Of a DNA stretch of 64,000 bases, positions 18,604 through 25,690 are shown in pieces. Below the pieces are notes generated by a model. The model was not told the origin of the DNA, did no database searches, and worked only from the letters and a program-made list of their open reading frames with translations. A program made the position numbers and the translations under genes. Position 1 is the stretch's first letter. Every line of letters starts with the position of its first letter. This stretch comes from UMGS1052 sp045580005. Its GTDB lineage: Bacteria; Bacillota; Clostridia; Oscillospirales; CAG-382. The DNA lies in the NCBI GenBank assembly GCA_045580005.1, contig JAZNMZ010000009.1:1-64000 (forward strand). Reading direction: 5' to 3'.

Positions 18604-18656
18604 ACTCCACCTCATAAAAAGAATGATGAACAGAGTATAGACAGGAAAAATATGTA

Positions 18657-19529
18657 TTATTCAGTTATAGTTTTACAAATAAATGTGTTTTTATAATCAA
18701 GCTTTAGCTTTTCGGCCGCAGTCTTGCATTTTTCTTCACTGTCAAAAAGTCCATACACAGATGATCCGCTGCCAGACATTTCACTAGCAAATGCACCGTT
18801 ATCGCTAAGTATTTTCTTTATTCTTGTGATATCGTCGCACATATCCTCGCATATAGAAGAAAAGGAATTGAATATATGCTGAGGAATCTGTTCTGCCTTT
18901 CCGTCGTTCAGCAGTGTCTGCACTGTTTCTGTGCAGTTATATGAACAGTATACAGGATCTTTGTCAAAGGCTGAATATGCCAGAGATGTTTTGACAGCAA
19001 AATCTGGAACACAAATAATAACACTACACTCGGGCAGGCATCTTGTGCTCTCGAGTATGATTCCTCTGCCGGTTGCCTTTGCACACTTATATTTATCAAG
19101 GCAAAAATTAATATCCGACCCCAGAGAAGCTGCAATTTCCTCAAGCACACCATACTGCACTCCCGGGAACATCTCATAAAGGGTATCAAGAACGCAGGCG
19201 CAGTCTGCGCTGCCTCCTGCAAGACCTGCTCTGTCGGGTATCGTCTTATATAACCTTATATCAACGCCAAAATCGCAGCCCGTAGCAATATTATATCGTT
19301 CTTTATACATAACAGCAGCCTTGTAAGCAAGATTATCCTGTGGTTCGCAAACAGCCTTGTCGCAAAAAAGAGTTATTTCATTATCCTCCCTTTTATAAAA
19401 CTCAAGACAGTCGCACAGAGTCACTTTATGCATTATCGATCTGATATTGTGGTATCCGTCGCAGGTTTTGTCAAGAATCTCGAGAGTAAGATTGATTTTT
19501 GCATACGCATTCTTTTTCAAAAAATCCAT
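18657..19529 (-). CDS. ispE: 4-diphosphocytidyl-2-C-methyl-D-erythritol kinase
   Basis: 290 residues, normal for IspE, the GHMP kinase of the MEP isoprenoid pathway. Motifs: KNAYAKINLTLEIL at the N-terminus, the ATP loop PDRAGLAGGSADC (about 98-110) and EMSGSGSSVYGLF near the C-terminus. A GGTGG ribosome site precedes the ATG. spoIIR follows 53 bases downstream. Confidence 0.95.
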   Translation of the reverse strand: MDFLKKNAYAKINLTLEILDKTCDGYHNIRSIMHKVTLCDCLEFYKREDNEITLFCDKAVCEPQDNLAYKAAVMYKERYNIATGCDFGVDIRLYKTIPDRAGLAGGSADCACVLDTLYEMFPGVQYGVLEEIAASLGSDINFCLDKYKCAKATGRGIILESTRCLPECSVIICVPDFAVKTSLAYSAFDKDPVYCSYNCTETVQTLLNDGKAEQIPQHIFNSFSSICEDMCDDITRIKKILSDNGAFASEMSGSGSSVYGLFDSEEKCKTAAEKLKLDYKNTFICKTITE

Positions 19530-19677
19530 AATCCACCATAAATATGTATTTTTCAGTACACCGATGCAATAACGGTATACTGAAAAAAGTTATAAACTGT
19601 ATATATCATTTTATCATATTTTTTGTTAAAATTAAAGTCTTTTTTTAAAACTACAGCAAAATTTGTCGTACAAGTTT

Positions 19678-19863
19678 TTATAAATCATCAACATCCTGTA
19701 CAGGTACCTCGTACATATCCTGGGGCACACCTGTATAGCTGCCGTTAGGGTCTGTCACGATATTTCCGACCTCTTTCTTTTTTAATTCCATTATTTCACA
19801 GATTTTATCTGTAGCATTTTTACAAGGCTTGTATTTTTTGTTGAAATATCCTTTGCCGTTCAT
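19678..19863 (-). CDS. Small conserved-looking protein, function unknown
   Basis: 61 residues, N-terminal half basic (KGYFNKKYKPCKNATDK), C-terminal half acidic and ending TDPNGSYTGVPQDMYEVPVQDVDDL in two blocks (SYTGVP and PVQDVDDL). The ribosome site AAGGAGGTGAT is excellent, so I regard it as a real gene. I remember similar SYTG...PVQDADDL endings in other Clostridia, without a function. It lies beyond the terminator of the PqqD/HprK-like operon, so is not obviously part of it. Confidence 0.75.
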   Translation of the reverse strand: MNGKGYFNKKYKPCKNATDKICEIMELKKKEVGNIVTDPNGSYTGVPQDMYEVPVQDVDDL

Positions 19864-19911
19864 TTTATCACCTCCTTATTTATTTTTGTACCAAGATGAT
19901 AAAATATACAA

Positions 19912-19939
19912 AACAAAAACCTCCGTCAAGGAGGTTTTT
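19912..19939 (-). terminator. Terminator of the Wzz-to-S26 operon
   Basis: A 10-base stem AAAAACCTCC/GGAGGTTTTT (19915-19924, 19930-19939), loop GTCAA; on the minus strand it ends GGAGGTTTTTGTTTTG, a normal T-run. Confidence 0.85.
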
Positions 19940-19945
19940 AATTCA

Positions 19946-20434
19946 TTATGAAAAATCGTGTATCTTCCTTATAAGACCTACGGTTCTTGTAAGAATAAAT
20001 TTTAAAGGTCTGAAGGAGCACCAAAAGCGAACATACATGCGGTATTTAAGAGATGAATAAAGATCAATCCTCTTGCCTTTTCTTATAATAGCTTCGGCTA
20101 CAGCGACAATATCTTCGTCTTTTATACCTTTTTCAGTGGTCACCCTGTTGTCACCGCTCATATTATAGCTGTCGTCACAAACCTTGACAACTCTGTGAAG
20201 TGCAAAACTACCATCTTGCTTTCTGTAAAGCGGAAGGTCAAACTTTTTCAGTCTGCCTTTTTTTTGCACAAGGATTACGGTATCTTTGCGGTTTCTGAGC
20301 AAAGGCAGCATACTTGTGCCCGCTGTGACAAGGCTAAACTTTCCACCGCTTGCTACAACTTCACTGATAATCGGAAAAAGCTCACTCATAGGTGCGGTAT
20401 GCATGCTGCACATATCGGGGCAGTTATTCTTCAA
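19946..20434 (-). CDS. S24/S26-like (signal peptidase I-like) protein
   Basis: About 163 residues. VTAGTSMLPLLRNRKDTVIL matches the catalytic Ser box of S26 signal peptidases, and FALHRVVKV...NMSGDN matches boxes D and E (HRV and SGDN). Where signal peptidase I has its lysine box the fit is weak, so activity is uncertain. No clear N-terminal membrane anchor; a hydrophobic-basic C-terminus. The start is uncertain: TTG at 20434 has AAAAGGAG nine bases before it, GTG 20440 only three. It overlaps the PqqD stop, so it is coupled to it. Confidence 0.72.
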   Translation of the reverse strand: MKNNCPDMCSMHTAPMSELFPIISEVVASGGKFSLVTAGTSMLPLLRNRKDTVILVQKKGRLKKFDLPLYRKQDGSFALHRVVKVCDDSYNMSGDNRVTTEKGIKDEDIVAVAEAIIRKGKRIDLYSSLKYRMYVRFWCSFRPLKFILTRTVGLIRKIHDFS

Positions 20435-20690
20435 CGACACCTGCTCCTTTTGCTTTGTCAATAAATTTTGCAACATCACGAGCAGCTATTTCTTGCGATA
20501 TTTCGTACTTTTCCAGAAGAGCTGCAACCATTTCTTCTTCAGTAGTACCCTTTTCGAGCTTGTCCCACAAAAAAGCACCCGAGGAATTGAGTGTTATAAG
20601 AGCATTAAAAGTTGTGCTTGCCTCGCCAACTGCGACAACAATATCAACATCTCCTACTCTCTTTTTTATAAATCCAGGTAAAATTTTCAT
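20424..20690 (-). CDS. PqqD-family peptide-chaperone protein
   Basis: 88 residues with the PqqD fold pattern: VVAVGEASTTFNALITLNSSGAFLWDKLEKGTTEEEMVAALLEKY then DVAKFIDKAKGAGVV. PqqD proteins bind leader peptides of ribosomal peptides and hand them to modifying enzymes (lasso peptides, PQQ, sactipeptides). Here no radical SAM enzyme, transglutaminase or obvious precursor is next to it; the partners are an HprK-like kinase and an S26 peptidase. Confidence 0.85.
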   Translation of the reverse strand: MKILPGFIKKRVGDVDIVVAVGEASTTFNALITLNSSGAFLWDKLEKGTTEEEMVAALLEKYEISQEIAARDVAKFIDKAKGAGVVEE

Positions 20691-20706
20691 AAATCTGCCT
20701 CCAAAA

Positions 20707-21408
20707 TCACTTATTCATTCCGTTATATGAAGTCAGTACCGCATCATAGCTCATATTACATTTGAGCTTATATACAGGAACTAACTTGAAAATGGCGTCA
20801 AGAACATCAAGTGTCTTTACCATGGCGCCAACCTCTCTGGGTCTGAAAGTCTGATTGAGCAAAAAAGCGATTGCTTCCTGCGAGCTTATCTGGTCAATAC
20901 TGTTTGTTTCGCTGCGCTCAAGAAGACATACTCCACACAGCGGTGCTGAGATATTATTATTATTATCAGTTTTGCCTGAAAAAGGAGTTCCGTATGCAAC
21001 AACATTTCCGTCACAGAGCATAATTGCCGGCTTATCGTCATTGATATAAGTAACCCTGTCACCAAAATATTCTTTCCACAAAGCTGTGTGAGTGCTTTTG
21101 CCTGTACCGCAGGGTGCAGAAAACAGATATGCCTTGCCGTCCATGGCAATACATGATGAGTGTAGCATAATTCCGCCAAACAGTGGAAGCTGTCTGTAAA
21201 ATTCAAAGCCTTTCCAGATATACTCACAGTCGTTCATAGAAAGATGAGGGTTCTTACTATGTTTGTATTCAATAAACTCCTGCGGCAGGTCAACGGTGAA
21301 ATCGAAAGCGGCGTCATCAAAGGTCCTGTACGGTTCACTCTGCTTTTGCAAAGTAGGATATTGTGGAGACATAGCAACAGTAAGACCAGCTATTTTATAT
21401 TTATACAT
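20707..21408 (-). CDS. HPr kinase-like P-loop protein
   Basis: 233 residues. The block MLHSSCIAMDGKAYLFSAPC followed by GTGKSTHTALW is the HprK-type P-loop domain (Walker A APCGTGKST), then YINDDKPAI and GTPFSGKT, all typical of the stand-alone HprK-like proteins found with PqqD in peptide-modification cassettes (ScmC-like). It is not true HPr kinase: the N-terminal HprK domain is absent. The substrate is unknown. PqqD follows 16 bases downstream. Confidence 0.82.
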   Translation of the reverse strand: MYKYKIAGLTVAMSPQYPTLQKQSEPYRTFDDAAFDFTVDLPQEFIEYKHSKNPHLSMNDCEYIWKGFEFYRQLPLFGGIMLHSSCIAMDGKAYLFSAPCGTGKSTHTALWKEYFGDRVTYINDDKPAIMLCDGNVVAYGTPFSGKTDNNNNISAPLCGVCLLERSETNSIDQISSQEAIAFLLNQTFRPREVGAMVKTLDVLDAIFKLVPVYKLKCNMSYDAVLTSYNGMNK

Positions 21409-21415
21409 ATATACC

Positions 21416-21913
21416 TCACAATTCTTTTTTGTGTTTTTTGCGGTATCTTAGCCAAAAAATACAAAACAAAACGAGTGCTGTAAAAAAAGCACCGCTAGTG
21501 TCTATCAGCACATCAATAGGCTGTGGAGATCTGCCTGCAGAAAACTGTTGAGAATATTCATCGAGAGCACCGATAGCAGCAGAAAACAAAGTCGCAAACA
21601 ACGGGCAAAACCACATAGGCTTCCTGTGAAAGAAAGCCACAAGATATGCAATTGCCGAAAGCAAAGCATATTCAGAAAAATGAGCCGCTTTACGCACCAC
21701 TCTTGTAACCAAATCTACAAGAGCGGTGTCAGCACACCCATAGTCAATTCCAAAAAGTTTTTCAAAAATAAATTTTACAAGCACGCCGCTGCTTGCATTT
21801 GAATGATCGGCGTCAAGGCTTGAATTGTAGAAAATAAAGAATATCCACAAAAATAGCAATAAGTAAAGAACGACTATAACGAGCTTTCTGTTCTTAAGCA
21901 TTATATTATTCAA
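21416..21913 (-). CDS. VanZ-family membrane protein
   Basis: 165 residues, four or five hydrophobic segments. RKAAHFSEYALLSAI and DEYSQQFSAGRSPQPIDVLIDTSGA are the two VanZ motifs. VanZ proteins give low-level teicoplanin resistance in one case; most have no known role. TTG at 21913 is taken as start because it abuts the kinase stop (21916); ATG 21901 is an alternative with no better ribosome site. Confidence 0.85.
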   Translation of the reverse strand: MNNIMLKNRKLVIVVLYLLLFLWIFFIFYNSSLDADHSNASSGVLVKFIFEKLFGIDYGCADTALVDLVTRVVRKAAHFSEYALLSAIAYLVAFFHRKPMWFCPLFATLFSAAIGALDEYSQQFSAGRSPQPIDVLIDTSGAFFTALVLFCIFWLRYRKKHKKEL

Positions 21914-21915
21914 AA

Positions 21916-22605
21916 TTAATACTTTCCATAGTTCCTGTATGACGAGCTATTGCGCCTTGAACCGACGAGGACCGTACCGAGTATCGGGAAGTTTGCCATC
22001 TTGAGAGCTGAAACTACATTTGAAAATTCAGTATACGAAGTCTTGTTTACCCTACAGGAAAGGATAATACCTGCTGATACAGAAGACAGCATCAAGGCGT
22101 CAGAAACGACAAGAACGGGCGGAGAGTCAACAATTATATAATCATAGATATCCTCTGCTGTCTCCAGCAATTTGTGCATAGCCGAGGAACTAAGAAGTTC
22201 TGAGGGGTTAGGCGGTATAGTTCCCGCAGGTAAAAAATCAAGGTTACATGAATCAATGTGAATAAGCGAATCTTCGAATGTTTTACTGCCGACAATAACA
22301 TCTGTAAGACCCGAAACATTTTTCTCTTCAAAAACAGAGTGAAGTCTGGGCTTACGCAAATCTCCGTCTATAATCAGCACTTTTTTATTAAGTTTTGCAA
22401 GGGAAATTGCAAGATTTGAACTGACAGTAGATTTACACTCAGACGGCATTGCACTTGATACCACAATAGTTTTCTTTTTCTTGTCAGATGCTGCGAGCGT
22501 GAACATTACATTAGTTCGAAGAAGATTGTATGACTCTCTGTATGCAAAAGGAGATTCGTCAGATATTCTGACATTTTTATTCTGATCTTCTATGTGTTTA
22601 TTCAT
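21916..22605 (-). CDS. CpsD/CapB-like BY-kinase with non-canonical Walker A
   Basis: 229 residues. Family landmarks are present: ESYNLLRTNVMFTLA, Walker A' KVLIIDGDLRKPRLH, DYIIVDSPPVL and a Tyr-rich tail (SSYRNYGKY) that in BY-kinases is autophosphorylated and controls polysaccharide export. The Walker A loop is odd: SSAMPSECKSTV, where PGEGKST or PGAGKST is expected, so the Gly before the catalytic Lys is Cys. Start 22605 overlaps the Wzz stop by eight bases. It partners the Wzz-like protein upstream. Kinase activity is therefore uncertain. Confidence 0.85.
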   Translation of the reverse strand: MNKHIEDQNKNVRISDESPFAYRESYNLLRTNVMFTLAASDKKKKTIVVSSAMPSECKSTVSSNLAISLAKLNKKVLIIDGDLRKPRLHSVFEEKNVSGLTDVIVGSKTFEDSLIHIDSCNLDFLPAGTIPPNPSELLSSSAMHKLLETAEDIYDYIIVDSPPVLVVSDALMLSSVSAGIILSCRVNKTSYTEFSNVVSALKMANFPILGTVLVGSRRNSSSYRNYGKY

Positions 22606-23302
22606 AGTAATTGTAGCCTCCTTTTGACACATTGGATATATCGGGAATGTTTCCAAGAACGGGAATACTATATCTTCTGCTGAACTCCTCGGCATCAGAT
22701 ATCTTATTGTTTACAATGTTGCTGACAAGAATTATACACACTCCAAGCACCGCGCCAAAAACAATGGCAACAGCACAGTTATAACCTACCCTCGGAGAAA
22801 TTGGAGTGGCGCTACCGCAAACTTCTTCAAGACCGGATATGTCACAGCCCTTTATAATATTCTCCCTGATGTGAGGAATAAGAGTAGTAGAAACGATGTA
22901 GCAAATATCGTTTGCAACTTCAAAACTACTGGAGGTTACATGAATCTCCATAAGTTCAGTATCTGTCTTTCTGACAGAAATAGCACTCTTAAGGTGAGCT
23001 GCGGAGTATTTTCCATCTATAGCCTTTGAAAGATATTGCATCATCTCATCTGTTTCTATAATTTCGGCGCAAGTCTCCACAAGCAGTCTTGACGCGCTCA
23101 GTTCATTTATAGAATAAGAATAGCTGTCATTTGTGTTTCTGACAACAAATGATGTTTTAACTCTGTACACCTCTGTGGCAAAAAAGCTCGAATATATAAA
23201 CGCAAACAAGAAGAAGACCAATGATATAGCAACAACAATCTTCCATTTTTTTAAAATAAGTTTAAATAAAAAACGCAAATCCATTTCGTTATCAGAAAAC
23301 AT
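22598..23302 (-). CDS. Wzz/CapA-like polysaccharide co-polymerase (BY-kinase activator)
   Basis: 234 residues: cytoplasmic N-terminus, membrane helix about 20-42, an extracellular domain, then a Pro-containing second helix (SPRVGYNCAVAIVFGAVLGV) and a cytoplasmic tail. This is the CapA/Wzz layout; the tail activates the adjacent CpsD-type kinase and the pair sets chain length of capsule or exopolysaccharide. No glycosyltransferases lie in this window. Start at 23302 after GGAGG; first gene of a six-gene operon. Confidence 0.85.
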   Translation of the reverse strand: MFSDNEMDLRFLFKLILKKWKIVVAISLVFFLFAFIYSSFFATEVYRVKTSFVVRNTNDSYSYSINELSASRLLVETCAEIIETDEMMQYLSKAIDGKYSAAHLKSAISVRKTDTELMEIHVTSSSFEVANDICYIVSTTLIPHIRENIIKGCDISGLEEVCGSATPISPRVGYNCAVAIVFGAVLGVCIILVSNIVNNKISDAEEFSRRYSIPVLGNIPDISNVSKGGYNYYE

Positions 23303-23349
23303 TTTTTCCTCCGTATGTCTAAACAAATTTTATTACACATATATAGAAT

Positions 23350-23378
23350 ATTTTACAGTTTTTACAGTAAAAAGTCAA
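23350..23378 (-). promoter_or_regulatory. Promoter of the Wzz/BY-kinase/PqqD operon
   Basis: On the minus strand TTGACT (23373-23378), a 17-base spacer and TAAAAT (23350-23355), about 48 bases before the Wzz start. Confidence 0.7.
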
Positions 23379-23448
23379 GGCTTTTTTCCCTATTTGTCAC
23401 AAAAGACACAAAAAAACTCACCATTATTATTTGCCACAGCAAAAACAA

Positions 23449-23476
23449 CTAAAGCCTCGCCGAAGCGAGGCTTTAG
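23449..23476 (-). terminator. Terminator of the DUF4830-type gene
   Basis: A perfect 12-base stem CTAAAGCCTCGC/GCGAGGCTTTAG; read on the minus strand the loop is UUCG, an especially stable tetraloop, followed by TTGTTTTTG. Confidence 0.75.
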
Positions 23477-23478
23477 AC

Positions 23479-23988
23479 TCAATTTGCAAAATCGCAGAAG
23501 GTTCTGACAAATCCACCCATCGATGACGAGGATATGTCCCCTGCTATAACTCTGTTTTTATATATTATGAGGTTTAAAAAAACTTTGCCTGACGGTTCAC
23601 CCTGAGAGTTTTTAGGATAGTTCAGAATCTCGTATGTATATCTTGTTATTTTCTTACCTTTATATTTTGAAAGGTCAAGACCCTGCGCTTTTTGAATATT
23701 GTTATAATCCTCGTAAACAGAATCAAATTTCTTCGGCACCTTTGTCGTATACTCCTCCATGGGATCTGCCGACACCTCTATGCCGAATTTATTTATAAAT
23801 TCAAGTCTGTCCTCGGCAGTCTTTATTCCGTTGAAACTGATTGCCTCGTTGGCAGAGGCCGATACATACGCCATTCCGTTTGTGTCATAATCAGGTAAAA
23901 AAAAGATTGCTCCTGCAATGACAAGGCACGCAACAAGTGCAATGCTGGCAAGCTTTATAGATTTTCCTTTCAGCGAGTATACAAACAT
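23479..23988 (-). CDS. Exported DUF4830-type protein
   Basis: 169 residues with an N-terminal helix (about 10-32) and then a soluble domain: SFNGIKTAEDRLEFINKFG, PKKFDSVYEDYNNIQKAQG and a C-terminal VFLNLIIYKNRVIAGDISSS. I recognise the arrangement as DUF4830, small exported proteins of Clostridia without known function. Single gene with its own terminator. Confidence 0.7.
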   Translation of the reverse strand: MFVYSLKGKSIKLASIALVACLVIAGAIFFLPDYDTNGMAYVSASANEAISFNGIKTAEDRLEFINKFGIEVSADPMEEYTTKVPKKFDSVYEDYNNIQKAQGLDLSKYKGKKITRYTYEILNYPKNSQGEPSGKVFLNLIIYKNRVIAGDISSSSMGGFVRTFCDFAN

Positions 23989-24046
23989 ATTTTTTCTCCT
24001 TGTAACATTAATTTTCGTTACTAAAATATATGCAGTATACTCCGTA

Positions 24047-24535
24047 TTATTCCGAAATACGCAGATTTATCTTTTCTTTTTTACTGTTTCTCAGTTTTTT
24101 AAAAAAGCTTTTTAAAATCCGAGAACACTCATCTTCGCAGATACCATATGTTATATTTGGTTTGTGATTATATGGTAAATCATTGAAATTTATTACACTG
24201 CCAAAACTGCCGGCTTTCGCGTCATATGCTCCTATATACAAATTTCTGATACGGGAGTTTATTATAGCTCCTGCACACATAGGGCACGGCTCCAGAGTCA
24301 CATACATATCGCACTCCCACAAGCGCCATCCGCCCAGCTTTCTGCAAGCGCTGTCTATTGCAGAAATTTCGGCATGGTAAAGTGCGTTCTTACCCGTTTC
24401 TCTGCGATTTCTGCCACCTGATATAATACGTCCTTTATGCACAATTACAGCTCCAACCGGGATTTCTCCGTTCTTTGCCGCAGTCTTTGCGCGACCCAAA
24501 GCCGCTTTCATGTAATATTCATTACTCTTTTGCAT
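24047..24535 (-). CDS. tadA: tRNA-specific adenosine deaminase
   Basis: 162 residues. Converts the wobble adenosine of tRNA-Arg (ACG) to inosine. Zinc and catalytic residues: ALYHAEISAI (H54, E56) and LEPCPMCAGA (C84, C87), plus NGEIPVGAVIV. Starts four bases after the CPBP-protease stop. The 3' tail is basic and slightly longer than in E. coli. Confidence 0.94.
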   Translation of the reverse strand: MQKSNEYYMKAALGRAKTAAKNGEIPVGAVIVHKGRIISGGRNRRETGKNALYHAEISAIDSACRKLGGWRLWECDMYVTLEPCPMCAGAIINSRIRNLYIGAYDAKAGSFGSVINFNDLPYNHKPNITYGICEDECSRILKSFFKKLRNSKKEKINLRISE

Positions 24536-24539
24536 ACAC

Positions 24540-25583
24540 TTACCCCCATATAATAGGAAGCCACAGCAACAGCAAATATATAAGAAAAACAGGTGTAAAC
24601 ATAGCTGTCACCTTCACTTCATTTTTTGTAGTATCGGCATATTGCAGGTTGCCTGAGATTTTCTTGTAAGTGTATGCAAAAATCATAGCACCGGCAATAC
24701 CGAGAGCGAAAACTATAAAAGGATAGGATATCGAAATAATATCAAAAAGCGCTGGCAACTTTCGTTCTGCAAGCATTATAATGCATGAAATGAAATTATT
24801 GACAAAGTGAATAATCATTGGGGTTTTCATGTTTCCTGTAGATACCGTTAAGTATGCAAAGAATATTCCCGCACACAGCGCAAACAGCATAGAATCATAG
24901 CTGTGAGTCAGAGCAAAAAAGACAGACGAAACAACAATCGCAAAGTTTTTGCCGAAAGGCAGAAGCGTTCCTAATATATAGCCTCTGAAAATAAATTCCT
25001 CGAGAGTTGCAGGAACAACTGTAGTAGATATGAGCCATATTACAGTTGCAAGAATGCTGTATTGCGAAAGCTCACCTACAGCAACACTCTGGCTTTTCTC
25101 AGAAAAAAACACAGAAGAAATGTTGCCGAGAAACGCAGACGCTATAATAATAAAAAATGTATATGGTATAATTTTTTGATTTAATCTTCCTTTAAGGTTG
25201 AAAAAGTCAGTCACCTTTGCGCATCTTAAGCGTATCACAGCATAAAAAGGTACAAAAAAGCAAACAAAATATCTGAGCGCGCTTAATAATTCTTTAAGAG
25301 CATATGAATTCAGAGCACTATTTGCAAAGGCAACAGATTCCCGAACCGAAAGCTCTGAGAAAGACATGACTACAAAAGAAAACGCATAAGAAATGCTATC
25401 AAGAGCAAAACACTCGATTAAATATGAAAGCGTTCCATATAACACAGACACTCCCAGGACAAGAAAAAAAGCAAACGCAATACTGTTAACTTCCTGTTTT
25501 GCAAGTCGTGTAAGCGATTTATTATCAGTAGACTCTTGCACGCAAAGAGAACCTTTATTTGGTTGTTGGTAATACTGATTCAT
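24540..25583 (-). CDS. CPBP-family intramembrane metalloprotease
   Basis: 347 residues with about eight membrane helices. The ABI/CAAX domain motifs are LEEFIFRGYIL (E195, E196, R200), FALTHSYDS (H227) and HFVNNFIS, which form the metal site in the membrane. Family members process prenylated or bacteriocin-like substrates, or give bacteriocin self-immunity. AGGGAGG precedes the ATG. tadA is directly downstream; no functional link is apparent. Confidence 0.88.
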   Translation of the reverse strand: MNQYYQQPNKGSLCVQESTDNKSLTRLAKQEVNSIAFAFFLVLGVSVLYGTLSYLIECFALDSISYAFSFVVMSFSELSVRESVAFANSALNSYALKELLSALRYFVCFFVPFYAVIRLRCAKVTDFFNLKGRLNQKIIPYTFFIIIASAFLGNISSVFFSEKSQSVAVGELSQYSILATVIWLISTTVVPATLEEFIFRGYILGTLLPFGKNFAIVVSSVFFALTHSYDSMLFALCAGIFFAYLTVSTGNMKTPMIIHFVNNFISCIIMLAERKLPALFDIISISYPFIVFALGIAGAMIFAYTYKKISGNLQYADTTKNEVKVTAMFTPVFLIYLLLLWLPIIWG

Positions 25584-25611
25584 AATTCCTCCCTACAATC
25601 TTGTGCAAAAA

Positions 25612-25639
25612 GAATGCAGCCATAAAAAAGGCTGCATTC
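25612..25639 (-). terminator. Terminator of the orphan solute-binding protein gene
   Basis: A 10-base stem GAATGCAGCC/GGCTGCATTC with T-run on the minus strand (GGCTGCATTCTTTTTG), between two genes on that strand. Confidence 0.85.
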
Positions 25640-25690
25640 CAAAAATAATTATTAAATTATAACTCAGCCTTTTAAAAGAGTTTCAGCAGT

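Noticed and set aside
19678..19863. The 61-residue protein as a ribosomal peptide precursor for the PqqD operon
   Set aside because: It lies behind the operon's terminator, has only one Cys-poor core-like region, and I remember similar proteins away from PqqD genes. No support beyond proximity.
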